Assembly (NCBI GenBank): GCA_965203615.1
Contig: OZ241900.1
Location: forward strand, 4,216,001 to 4,280,000
Length of the DNA: 64,000 bases
Direction: 5' to 3'
Source: VXNE01 sp965203615
GTDB taxonomy: Bacteria > Pseudomonadota > Gammaproteobacteria > Pseudomonadales > Azotimanducaceae
Shown here: one piece after another, positions 1 through 8,165 of the stretch
How positions within the stretch are numbered: position 1 is the stretch's first letter
Layout of the letters: each line of letters begins with the position of its first letter
The notes under the pieces: model-generated
What the model saw: only the letters and a program-made list of their open reading frames with translations
Databases searched by the model: none
What the model was told of the DNA's origin: nothing
Made by a program: the position numbers and the translations under genes

Positions 1-43
1 GCTCCACGCAAGGAATCTAAGCTCGCCGTGACCGCGTAAGAGC

Positions 44-2812
44 GTGTTTGAGAACCATCGCATGCTGCAGAACATCAACCAGACCCCGGAACAAATCGCC
101 CGAGATGGCATCGATAAACGCCTTCGGGCGGCAGGCTGGCACGTACAGAACAAGGACGCCATCGAATTCAACGCCGGCCTTGGCATCGCGGTGCGCGAAT
201 ACCAGACCGACATCGGGCCCGCCGACTATGTGCTCTTCGCCGACAGGCAGGCCGTCGGCGTCGTCGAGGCCAAACCGGACAGTTGGGGGGCCAGGCTCAC
301 CACCGTCGAAGGGCAGTCGGAGGGTTACGCCGACGCGACGCTCAAGTGGGTCTCGAACGCGACGCCGCTGCCCTTTCTCTACGAAAGCACGGGGGAGATC
401 ACGCGGTTCACGAACAGGCGCGACCCCAATCCGCGCTCGCGCGAAGTCTTCAACTTCCACCAGCCGGAGACGTTTCAGGAATGGACGCGCGCCCAACGGT
501 CGTTTCGGTCGGGCATCGCCGCGCTCCCGGCGCTGAACCCCGCCGGCCTGCGCGAGTGTCAGGTCAAGGCGATCACCAATCTTGAAGTCTCGCTGCAAGA
601 GGACAGGCCGCGCGCACTCGTCCAGATGGCCACAGGTTCCGGCAAGACCTTCACGGCCATCACGCAGGTCTACCGGCTGCTCAAGCATGCCGGTGCCGGG
701 CGCGTTCTCTTTCTCGTCGACACGCGCAACCTGGGCGAGCAGGCCGAGCAGGAGTTCATGGCGTTCCTTCCCAACGACGACAACCGCAAGTTCACCGAGC
801 TGTACAACGTCCAGCGCCTGAAGTCGCCGGCGATTGCCGGCGATGTGCAGGTCGTCATCTCCACGATCCAGCGCATGTACGCCACGCTCAAGGGAGAGGA
901 ACTCCCGGAGGGCGCGGAAGATGAACATCCGGAGGAACGGAGGTCGTACCGCAGGGAACCGCTGCCGGTCGTGTACAACGCCGCGCTCCCGCCCGAGTAC
1001 TTCGACGTGGTCATCATCGATGAGTGCCACCGCTCGATCTACAACCTGTGGCGCCAGGTCATTGAGTACTTCGATGCCTTCCTGATCGGCCTCACCGCCA
1101 CGCCGGACAACCGCACCTACGGATTCTTCCAGAAGAACGTCGTCAGCGAATACACGCACGAAGAGGCCGTGGCGGACAAGGTCAACGTCGGCAACGAGAT
1201 CTACCTGATCGACACGCAGATCACGCAAAGTGGCGAGACCATCAAAGCCGAACAACTCGTGGAGAAGCGGGAGCGGCAGACCCGCGCACGCCGCTGGGAA
1301 GTCCAGGACGAGCCAACGGTCTACACGTCCGCCCAGCTCGACCGCTCGGTTGTGAACCCCGACCAGATACGCACCGTCATCCGCGCCTTCCACGACAACT
1401 GGCGGCAGATATTTCCCGGTCGCGAGGAGCTTCCCAAGACCCTGATATTCGCCAAGACCGACAGCCATGCCGACGACATCATCCAGACCGTCCGGCAGGA
1501 GTTTGGCGAAGGCAACGAGTTCTGCCGCAAGATCACCAACGGGGCCAGGAGTCCGAAGTCCACCCTCGCATCCTTCCGCAACGAGTATTCCCCGCGCATC
1601 GCCGTCACCGTGGACATGATCGCCACCGGCACTGACGTGAGGCCGCTCGAATGCCTGCTGTTCATGCGCGACGTCAAGTCCCGAAACTACTTCGAGCAGA
1701 TGAAGGGCCGCGGCACCCGCGTTCTCATGCCGGACGACCTCCGAAAGGTCACCCCGTCCGCTCCGGCCAAGACCCATTACGTCATCGTCGATGCCGTGGG
1801 CGTCACCAAGTCGATAAAGACCGACAGCCAGCCGCTCGACACGAAGCCATCCGTCCCGTTCAAGGACCTTGCCATGGGACTGATGATGGGCGACCGGTCC
1901 GAAGAGACGGTGAGTTCGCTGGCCGGGCGCCTTTCGCGCCTCGACCACATGCTCGGAACGGAGGACCAGGCGAGGATTGAGCAAGCTGCCGGCAAGTCCC
2001 TCTCAGCCATTGTCGGCGACCTGTTCGACGCCATCGACCCCGACAAGGTCGAGGCCGATGCCATTGCCGCGGGCCACCCCGAACCCGACGAGACGGCCAT
2101 GCAAGCGGCGCGCGACGAGCGGGTCAGGCGGGCGGCCAACGTGTTCACCGGTCCGGTCATCAACCTGATGGACACGATTCGCCGCGACACCGAACAGACC
2201 ATCGACCACGACAACCTGGACGAGCTTGTGCGCGCCGAATGGGCCGGCGACGTGGCCGCGAACGCCAACAAAATCGCGCAGGACTTCGAAGACTACCTGA
2301 AGGAAAACCGCGACGAGATCGAGGCGCTCACGATCTACTTCAGCCAGCCCGCGCGCCGTGCTGAGGTTACCTACGCGATGATCAAGGACGTCGTGGCGAA
2401 GCTCAGGGACGACCAGCCGCGTCTGGCCCCGCTCACCGTCTGGCGCGCCTATGCGCATCTTGACGACTACAAGGGTGAGAACCCGGTTAACGAACTGACG
2501 GCGCTTGTCGCCCTCATCCGGCGTGTTTGCGGTTTGGATGACACGTTGACTCGCCATTCCGACCGGGTCAGACGGAACTTCCGGGACTGGATCCTGAATC
2601 GTCACGCCGGGGCGGGGGAGAAGTTCTCCGATGAGCAGATGGACTGGCTCCGCATGGTCCGGGACCACCTTGCGACTTCGTTGACCATCGAGCGTAACGA
2701 TCTGGAGATGGCACCCTTTGACGCGCATGGCGGGCTGGGGCGGATGTACGTGCTTTTCGGCGACCGGATGGATGAGGTCATGTCGGAGATGAATGAGGCG
2801 CTCGCGGCATGA
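44..2812 (+). CDS. hsdR: Type I restriction enzyme, R (restriction/translocation) subunit
   Basis: This is the motor and nuclease subunit of a type I restriction-modification complex; it translocates and cuts unmethylated foreign DNA with HsdM and HsdS. The N-terminal HSDR_N nuclease core is visible as an ExK strand (VVEAKPD, about residue 75) after an Asp in GPADY. The SF2 helicase follows: Walker A ATGSGKT (about 195), DECH box (IIDECHRSIYN), motif III LTATP and motif VI KGRGTR. The C-terminal third is EcoEI_R_C-like. At 922 aa it is typical for the family. It starts at GTG 44 or more simply at ATG 62 (MLQNINQ). Its stop overlaps the hsdS start (ATGA). Confidence 0.95.
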   Translation: MFENHRMLQNINQTPEQIARDGIDKRLRAAGWHVQNKDAIEFNAGLGIAVREYQTDIGPADYVLFADRQAVGVVEAKPDSWGARLTTVEGQSEGYADATLKWVSNATPLPFLYESTGEITRFTNRRDPNPRSREVFNFHQPETFQEWTRAQRSFRSGIAALPALNPAGLRECQVKAITNLEVSLQEDRPRALVQMATGSGKTFTAITQVYRLLKHAGAGRVLFLVDTRNLGEQAEQEFMAFLPNDDNRKFTELYNVQRLKSPAIAGDVQVVISTIQRMYATLKGEELPEGAEDEHPEERRSYRREPLPVVYNAALPPEYFDVVIIDECHRSIYNLWRQVIEYFDAFLIGLTATPDNRTYGFFQKNVVSEYTHEEAVADKVNVGNEIYLIDTQITQSGETIKAEQLVEKRERQTRARRWEVQDEPTVYTSAQLDRSVVNPDQIRTVIRAFHDNWRQIFPGREELPKTLIFAKTDSHADDIIQTVRQEFGEGNEFCRKITNGARSPKSTLASFRNEYSPRIAVTVDMIATGTDVRPLECLLFMRDVKSRNYFEQMKGRGTRVLMPDDLRKVTPSAPAKTHYVIVDAVGVTKSIKTDSQPLDTKPSVPFKDLAMGLMMGDRSEETVSSLAGRLSRLDHMLGTEDQARIEQAAGKSLSAIVGDLFDAIDPDKVEADAIAAGHPEPDETAMQAARDERVRRAANVFTGPVINLMDTIRRDTEQTIDHDNLDELVRAEWAGDVAANANKIAQDFEDYLKENRDEIEALTIYFSQPARRAEVTYAMIKDVVAKLRDDQPRLAPLTVWRAYAHLDDYKGENPVNELTALVALIRRVCGLDDTLTRHSDRVRRNFRDWILNRHAGAGEKFSDEQMDWLRMVRDHLATSLTIERNDLEMAPFDAHGGLGRMYVLFGDRMDEVMSEMNEALAA

Positions 2813-4410
2813 CAGCGTTGCCTAGAGGATGGTCCAAGGCTGAGATTTCGGAGCTTGTGGAGACCCAACAAAACGGAAAGCCATTTCAACAAGGCTGGAG
2901 CCCACGATGTGAGAGTCGCCCCGCGGCCAAGGGCGAATGGGGCGTCTTGAAAACTACCGCGATTCAACACGGAGAATTTTGGTCACACGAAAACAAAGCG
3001 CTGCCTACGAATCTGACGCCCCGACCGCAAATCGAGATCAAACCAGGGGACATCCTCATAACCTGCGCCGGGCCGAGAAGCCGCTGCGGAGTGGCGTGCA
3101 TCGTAGAGGGGAACCACCCAAGGCTCATGATGTCGGGGAAGATGTACCGGCTTCGCGCGCATCCTGAAGTGCTTGATCCACAGTTTCTCTCGTGCTTCAT
3201 CAGAATGAGCGATACGCAGATACGTATCGATGCGATGAAGACAGGTATTAACGATAGCGGACTAAACCTAACGCATTCGCGATTTGGGAAGTTGCCAGTC
3301 ATTGTGCCACCCCTCAACGAACAAAAACGTATCGTAGAGAAGATCGAGATGCTGTTCGATGAGATCGACAGGGGAGTCGAGAGCCTTCGGGCTGCGAAAA
3401 ACGCCGTTGACCTCTATCGTCAATCGCTACTCAAATCCGCCTTTGAAGGTCGGCTGACAGCCGAGTGGCGGGCGGAGAACCAAGACAAGCTAGAAAGTCC
3501 AGACACTCTCCTACCACGCATTCAAGAGGCACGCGAAGAGTGTTACCAAGCGACGCTCCATGACTGGAACCAAGCACTCGCAAAATGGTGTGCGGAAGGC
3601 GGGGAAGGCAAGAAGCCCGCCAAGCCGAGGAGGCCGCGCGCCATACCCGTTAAGCCAATCGACAGTGGCAACTTCGGCTGGACGACCGTGCCCCTAGGTT
3701 TGACCATCGTTGATCCAATCTATGGCACTTCAAAGAAGTGCGACTATGACGCTGGCACGACGGGTGTGCTCCGGATCCCGAATATCGGGTCGGGCCGGAT
3801 CGATCCAACTGATCTAAAGTCCGCCGATTTCGACGAGACAGAATCTGGGAAGTACTCCTTGAGGGCAGGAGATGTCCTGACCGTCCGCTCGAATGGGAGC
3901 CTTTCTATCGTCGGGAAACCTGCGCTAGTTGAACGGCAGCACACTGACTACTTTTTTGCCGGCTACCTGATTCGTCTGCGACCGATTGCCAAATCCCTAG
4001 TCCCCAAATACTTGGTCTTTTTGATGATGGAACCCAATGTACGTGCGCAGATAGAGGCCAAGGCCAAATCCACTAGTGGCGTCAATAACATCAGCGCAAA
4101 GGAGTTGCAGGAACTCAATGTACCAATCTGCTCCCCCCCAGAGCAGCGCGAAATCGTCCAGATTCTCGATGATCGTTTTGAGGCTGCGGACATGCTAGAT
4201 GCAGAAATCGACACCGCGCTCGCCCGGGCCGAAGCACTCCGGCAATCCATCCTCAAGAGAGCATTCTCGGGTCAACTCGTCCCCCAGGATCCGGCCGACG
4301 AACCAGCGCAGGCGTTGATTGCCCGAATCCGCGCCAGCCGAGACCAACATTCAACCGCGAATCCCGAAAGGCCGACGCATGGGCGGGCAAGCACCGCCCT
4401 TCCACCATGA
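2809..4410 (+). CDS. hsdS: Type I restriction-modification specificity subunit
   Basis: HsdS sets the DNA target of the type I complex. The 533-aa protein has the classic two-fold layout: a first target-recognition domain (about 1-165), a conserved helical spacer beginning PPLNEQKRIVEKIEMLFDEI, a second recognition domain (about 290-435), and a second helical repeat beginning PPEQREIVQILDDRF. Both helical repeats contain the QS(L/I)LK(S/R)AF(E/S)G signature. The start overlaps the hsdR stop and the stop overlaps the next start, both as ATGA, so R, S and the regulator should be translated together. Base composition is less GC-rich than in hsdR, common for exchangeable recognition domains. Confidence 0.95.
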   Translation: MTALPRGWSKAEISELVETQQNGKPFQQGWSPRCESRPAAKGEWGVLKTTAIQHGEFWSHENKALPTNLTPRPQIEIKPGDILITCAGPRSRCGVACIVEGNHPRLMMSGKMYRLRAHPEVLDPQFLSCFIRMSDTQIRIDAMKTGINDSGLNLTHSRFGKLPVIVPPLNEQKRIVEKIEMLFDEIDRGVESLRAAKNAVDLYRQSLLKSAFEGRLTAEWRAENQDKLESPDTLLPRIQEAREECYQATLHDWNQALAKWCAEGGEGKKPAKPRRPRAIPVKPIDSGNFGWTTVPLGLTIVDPIYGTSKKCDYDAGTTGVLRIPNIGSGRIDPTDLKSADFDETESGKYSLRAGDVLTVRSNGSLSIVGKPALVERQHTDYFFAGYLIRLRPIAKSLVPKYLVFLMMEPNVRAQIEAKAKSTSGVNNISAKELQELNVPICSPPEQREIVQILDDRFEAADMLDAEIDTALARAEALRQSILKRAFSGQLVPQDPADEPAQALIARIRASRDQHSTANPERPTHGRASTALPP

Positions 4411-6032
4411 CAGTCGCTCTGCCCATAAACATCGACAACCTCCTGCGGCGGCGCACCATCGAGAGCGAACGCGTCGAGTACAAGGCTGGGTGGAATCCGG
4501 AGAGCGTCCTCCACACGCTCGGCGCGTTTGCCAACGATTTCCACAATCTCGGCGGCGGCTATGTCGTGCTGGGCGTGGAGGAACGGAATGGCCGTCCCGT
4601 ATTGCCGCCGAAGGGGTTGGTCCCTGATGCCATCGACGGCATACAGAAGGAACTGCTCAACCTGGGCAACTCTGCGATCCAGCCCCCGTACCATCCGTTG
4701 ACGGCAGTCCACGAAATCGAAGGCAAGACGATCCTCGTGCTGTACGCCCCCGGCGGCGAAACGCGGCCGTACCGGACGAGAGCCAGCCTCTCGGCGGACA
4801 GCCGCGAATGGGCCTACTACATTCGCAAGCACAGCAGCACGGTAAGGGCGCGCGGCGAGGACGAGCGCGAGTTACTCGGATTGGCCGCAACTGTGCCGTT
4901 CGATGACCGCTACCACCAGAACGCCTCGCTCGACGATCTTTCCTTCCGGCTGATTCAGCAGTATCTGCAGGATGTTGGCAGCGATCTCCTGCTGGAGGTG
5001 GCCGATCTGTCGATGGAGGTTCTGGGACGACGCATGAACATCGTCGGCGGACCCTCGGAAGCCCTGTTTCCCAAGAACGTTGGCCTCCTGTTCTTTAACG
5101 ATCGCCCGCACGAGTTCTTCCCGGCGACGCAGATCGATGTGGTCTGGTTTCCTGACGGCCCAGGCGGCGACTATTTCGAGGAGAAGGAGTTTCGCGGGCC
5201 GCTGGCGGCGATCCTGCGCGATGCAGTGAGCTACATCGAACGAAGCTTCCTAAAGGAGGCGGTCTTGAAGCACCCCGACAGGCCCGAAGCCGACCGGTTC
5301 TGGAACTTCCCCGTAGCCGCTATCGAAGAGGCGCTTGGCAACGCCATCTACCACCGCTCCTACGAGGAGCGCGAACCGGTGGAGGTGAGGATCACGCGGG
5401 AGGAGTTGCTGGTGCTGAGCTATCCCGGCGCGGACCGCTCCATCCGGATGGAAGACCTGCAACAAGGCAAGGCGGTGAGCCGCCGCTACCGCAACCGGCG
5501 GATCGGTGAGTTCCTGAAAGAACTGGACTTGGCGGAAGGCCGCTCAACCGGCGTGCCGAAGATCCTAAGGGCAATGCGCAACAACGGATCACCGGCACCA
5601 AGCTTCGAGACTGACGACGACCGCACCTGGTTTCGTGTCCGGCTGCCGGTGCATCCGTCATTTCCAGCGGGCGTAGGCGATGCGAGCGGCGAACAAGATA
5701 CCCCACAAGATAACCCATTGGAAAATAAGGGAATAGCTGTCGTTTCTCCTCATGACACCCCCCAAGACACCCCACAAGATGCCCTACAAGTTACGGAACG
5801 TGTCGGGCGCTTGGTCGGCGCGATCCAACACGAAATGAGCCGCGCCGAATTGCAGGCAGCGCTGAAGCTGCGCGACCGACGCAGCTTCATCGACACCTAT
5901 CTGAAGCCCGCACTCGAAGCGGGCCTCATTGAAATGACATTGCCGGACACGCCCACGAGCGGGAACCAGCGGTACCGTCGCACGCCCGCCGGAGAGGCGC
6001 TGGCTCGCCAACTCGAGGAATCCGGCACATGA
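4407..6032 (+). CDS. AlbA_2/RecG-like ATP-binding regulator inside the type I R-M operon
   Basis: The N-terminal third has an AlbA_2 (Schlafen-type) domain: an ExxxVEYKAGW start and an FANDFHNLGGGYVVLGV core near residue 45. The middle carries the HATPase_c_4/RecG-like segment with EALGNAIYHRSY near residue 300. The last ~70 residues resemble a winged helix (SRAELQAALKLRDRRSF). Proteins of this build are usually annotated as putative transcriptional regulators or divergent ATP-binding proteins; the biochemical role is not settled. It is translationally coupled to hsdS by ATGA and its own stop overlaps an ATG at 6029 that once began hsdM. A low-complexity DTPQDTPQD linker lies near residue 445. 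Role in controlling or assisting restriction is inferred from position only. Confidence 0.85.
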   Translation: MTVALPINIDNLLRRRTIESERVEYKAGWNPESVLHTLGAFANDFHNLGGGYVVLGVEERNGRPVLPPKGLVPDAIDGIQKELLNLGNSAIQPPYHPLTAVHEIEGKTILVLYAPGGETRPYRTRASLSADSREWAYYIRKHSSTVRARGEDERELLGLAATVPFDDRYHQNASLDDLSFRLIQQYLQDVGSDLLLEVADLSMEVLGRRMNIVGGPSEALFPKNVGLLFFNDRPHEFFPATQIDVVWFPDGPGGDYFEEKEFRGPLAAILRDAVSYIERSFLKEAVLKHPDRPEADRFWNFPVAAIEEALGNAIYHRSYEEREPVEVRITREELLVLSYPGADRSIRMEDLQQGKAVSRRYRNRRIGEFLKELDLAEGRSTGVPKILRAMRNNGSPAPSFETDDDRTWFRVRLPVHPSFPAGVGDASGEQDTPQDNPLENKGIAVVSPHDTPQDTPQDALQVTERVGRLVGAIQHEMSRAELQAALKLRDRRSFIDTYLKPALEAGLIEMTLPDTPTSGNQRYRRTPAGEALARQLEESGT

Positions 6033-6150
6033 ACTCTAACTCCATCGTCTCGAAGGTCTGGAGCTTCTGTACCACGCTGCGCGACAACGGCGTCGGCTAT
6101 GGCGACTACCTCAAGTGCAGTTGACTTACCTGATCTTCCTCAAGATGGCT
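5931..6150 (+). repeat. Direct repeat copy A (regulator 3' end plus hsdM 5' end)
   Basis: This stretch spans the junction of the AlbA_2 gene stop with an hsdM start and is repeated with about 90% identity at 6521-6738, 590 bp downstream. Copy A keeps an intact regulator end and a broken hsdM beginning, whereas copy B has the reverse. The pattern indicates tandem duplication of the junction followed by decay of one redundant half in each copy. Confidence 0.85.
6029..6150 (+). pseudogene. Decayed 5' fragment of hsdM
   Basis: The fragment begins MNSNSIVSKVWSFCTTLRD, matching the intact HsdM start at 6619 (MNSASIVSKVWSFC). A two-base insertion near 6114-6117 (CTCAAGTGCAG versus CTCGAGCAG in the intact gene) shifts the frame to a stop at 6122-6124, after 31 codons. 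Similarity to hsdM then continues out of frame to CTCAAGATGGCT at 6150 and stops abruptly where Fic-like coding begins. It overlaps the regulator stop as ATGA, the junction now also seen at 6619. Confidence 0.85.
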
Positions 6151-6264
6151 CGCAACAAGGCCGATTACCTTGCCGCCATTCAGACAGGCTTGACCGACTA
6201 TGAACTCATGAAGGGCTTGGTCAGGCGAGTGTTACGCGACACGGGAAGGAACGTAGATGATTGA
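6145..6264 (+). pseudogene. C-terminal fragment resembling a Fic/DOC-family protein
   Basis: A 39-codon open stretch reads RNKADYLAAIQTGLTDYELM and then KGLVRRVLRD, which matches my recollection of the C-terminal helix pattern of Fic AMP-transferases (N-R/K-A-x-Y-L-A-A-I-x-x-G). No HPFxxGNGR catalytic motif is present, so it cannot be active. It begins exactly where the hsdM fragment breaks off, so a fic gene or tail was probably joined here by recombination. Identification is by pattern and should be regarded as moderate. Confidence 0.5.
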
Positions 6265-6400
6265 TCCTTTCTTCGATCTCCCGCACTGGTTTCCCCGTCT
6301 CGATCGCCGTCGAACTGGCCACGCTACGAATCGTCTGCCGCGTCGCCTTCGCCTTGTCGCGCAGGTGAGGATTGGTCGCGGAGAGCGTCTTGCATTTCAT
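6221..6400 (-). CDS. Small hypothetical ORF opposite the Fic-like tail, possibly antitoxin-like
   Basis: A 59-aa reading frame starts at ATG 6400 on the minus strand (MKCKTLSATNPHLRD) and contains SVASSTAIETGKPV. The S-x-x-x-E pattern recalls the inhibitory helix motif (S/T)xxxE(G/N) of Fic antitoxins, but the residue after Glu is Thr rather than Gly or Asn. It overlaps the 3' end of the Fic-like fragment tail to tail. No convincing ribosome-binding site was identified. It may be a relic or a chance ORF. Confidence 0.3.
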   Translation of the reverse strand: MKCKTLSATNPHLRDKAKATRQTIRSVASSTAIETGKPVREIEERINHLRSFPCRVTLA

Positions 6401-6459
6401 GTCGCCATTTTAGCCGACGAGGTTTCGTCCCCACAACGACGGGGCGAGGCACAACGGGG

Positions 6460-6622
6460 CGAGGCAGTGAGCTGCCGCTACCGCAGCCGGCAGGAGAACC
6501 ACTTCAGTCCCGCCCTCAAGGAAATGACCTTGCCCGACAAGCCCGCGAGCAGGAATCAGCGGTACCGTCGCACACCTGCCGGAGAAGCGCTCGCTCGCCA
6601 ACCTACGGAATCCAGCAAATGA
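6460..6622 (+). pseudogene. Decayed 3' fragment of the AlbA_2 regulator gene
   Basis: This fragment joins sequence like the regulator's SRRYRNRR region (intact at 5476-5499) directly to its last ~35 codons (KEMTLPDKPASRNQRYRRTP), so about 430 bp of the intact gene is missing internally. It ends in a stop that overlaps the intact hsdM ATG at 6619, preserving the ancestral ATGA junction. An open frame of 121 codons runs through it from 6257, but its first ~65 codons have no recognisable coding similarity. Confidence 0.75.
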
Positions 6623-6738
6623 ACTCTGCCTCCATCGTCTCGAAGGTCTGGAGCTTCTGCACCACGCTGCGCGACGACGGTGTCGGCTACGGCGACTACC
6701 TCGAGCAGTTGACCTACCTGATCTTCCTCAAGATGGCT
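6521..6738 (+). repeat. Direct repeat copy B (regulator 3' end plus hsdM 5' end)
   Basis: This is the partner of the repeat at 5931-6150. Here the hsdM half is the functional one, continuing into the full methylase, while the regulator half is a remnant. Differences are mostly single-base substitutions plus the two-base insertion in copy A. Confidence 0.85.
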
Positions 6739-8091
6739 GACGAATACGCCAAGCCGCCCTACAGCCCTGACATCGGCATCCCCAAGGGTTATGACTGGGC
6801 GAGCCTGACGAGCCGGCGTGGCGCGGAGCTTGAGGCGCACTACGTCACGCTTCTGCGCAGGCTCGGCGACCAGCGGGGCATGCTGGGTCAGATCTTCACC
6901 AAGGCGCAGAACAAGATCACCGACCCGGCCAAGCTCTTCCGCCTGATCGCCATGGTGGACGGCACCGATTGGGTGGTGCTGGGCGCGGATGTGAAGGGCG
7001 ACATCTACGAGGGGCTGCTGGAACGGAACGCCGAGGACACGAGATCCGGCGCGGGCCAGTACTTCACGCCCCGTGCCCTAATCCGCGCGATGGTGGCGTG
7101 CGTGCGCCCCGAACCCGATAGGACCATCGCCGACCCCGCCTGCGGGACGGGCGGGTTCTTCCTCGCCGCCCACGCGTTCCTTGCGGACCCGGAGAACCAT
7201 GCGCTCGACAGAGATCAGAAGGCGTTCCTCAAGAACGCCACCTTCCACGGCAACGAGATCGTCGCCGGCACGCGCCGGCTCTGCCTGATGAACATGCTCC
7301 TCCACGGGATAGGAGAAATGACCGGCGAGACGGCGATAGCACCGACCGACGCGCTGATCTCGCCGCCATCGGAGACGTTTGACTATGTCCTCGCCAATCC
7401 GCCCTTCGGCAAGAAGAGCTCGATGAGTTTCACCAATGCCAGCGGCGAGCAGGAAACCGACGATCTCACCTACAACCGGCAGGACTTTTGGGCGACCACA
7501 TCGAACAAGCAGCTCAATTTCGTCCAGCACATCCGGACCATGCTGAAGACCACTGGTCGCGCGGCGGTCGTCGTGCCGGACAACGTGCTGTTCGAGGGCG
7601 GCGCGGGCGAGACGATCCGGCAGAAACTGCTCCAGACCACCGACCTGCACACGATCCTGCGTCTGCCGACGGGCATCTTCTACGCCCAGGGAGTAAAGGC
7701 AAACGTCATCTTTTTCGATAACCGCCCCGCCAGTCCTGATCCGCAGACGTCGAAGGTCTGGTTCTACGACTACCGCACCAACGTGCACCACACGCTCAAG
7801 CAGAAGCCGCTGACCTACGCCCACCTTGAGGACTTCGTTGCTTGCTACAGGCCGGAGAACCGCCGCGCGCGGGAGGAAACCTGGAGCGAAGACACGCCGG
7901 ATGGACGGTGGCGCGCTTACTCACGCGAAGATCTCCTCAAGCGCGACAAGACCAGCTTGGATGTGTTCTGGTTGAAGGACGCATCTATGACCGATCTGGA
8001 TAACTTGCCGGAGCCGGAAGTGCTCGTGCAGGAGATCACGGAGAATCTTCGTTCGGCGCTGAGTAGTTTCGAGGCGGTCAGCGAAATTTAG
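6619..8091 (+). CDS. hsdM: Type I restriction-modification DNA methyltransferase subunit
   Basis: HsdM transfers a methyl group from S-adenosylmethionine to adenine N6 in the HsdS-specified target and is needed for both modification and restriction. The 490-aa protein has the N-terminal helical HsdM_N domain (SKVWSFCTTLRDDG), the AdoMet loop DPACGTGGFF near residue 174, and the catalytic N6-adenine motif ANPPFG near residue 260. The start is fixed by the MNSASIVSKVW sequence shared with the upstream fragment. Its separation from hsdR/hsdS by the regulator and duplicated debris is unusual. Independent expression from hsdRS cannot be excluded. Confidence 0.96.
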   Translation: MNSASIVSKVWSFCTTLRDDGVGYGDYLEQLTYLIFLKMADEYAKPPYSPDIGIPKGYDWASLTSRRGAELEAHYVTLLRRLGDQRGMLGQIFTKAQNKITDPAKLFRLIAMVDGTDWVVLGADVKGDIYEGLLERNAEDTRSGAGQYFTPRALIRAMVACVRPEPDRTIADPACGTGGFFLAAHAFLADPENHALDRDQKAFLKNATFHGNEIVAGTRRLCLMNMLLHGIGEMTGETAIAPTDALISPPSETFDYVLANPPFGKKSSMSFTNASGEQETDDLTYNRQDFWATTSNKQLNFVQHIRTMLKTTGRAAVVVPDNVLFEGGAGETIRQKLLQTTDLHTILRLPTGIFYAQGVKANVIFFDNRPASPDPQTSKVWFYDYRTNVHHTLKQKPLTYAHLEDFVACYRPENRRAREETWSEDTPDGRWRAYSREDLLKRDKTSLDVFWLKDASMTDLDNLPEPEVLVQEITENLRSALSSFEAVSEI

Positions 8092-8165
8092 CATCGCTGG
8101 GTTTCCCATGAGCGTAGGCTACCGAGTGCAACTCGATTTGGTGACTGGTTTAGGGATTTGGAATC

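Noticed and set aside
17..1984. 655-codon open frame antisense to hsdR
   Set aside because: It is the mirror of a strongly coding gene in GC-rich DNA, with no family similarity; typical of shadow frames.
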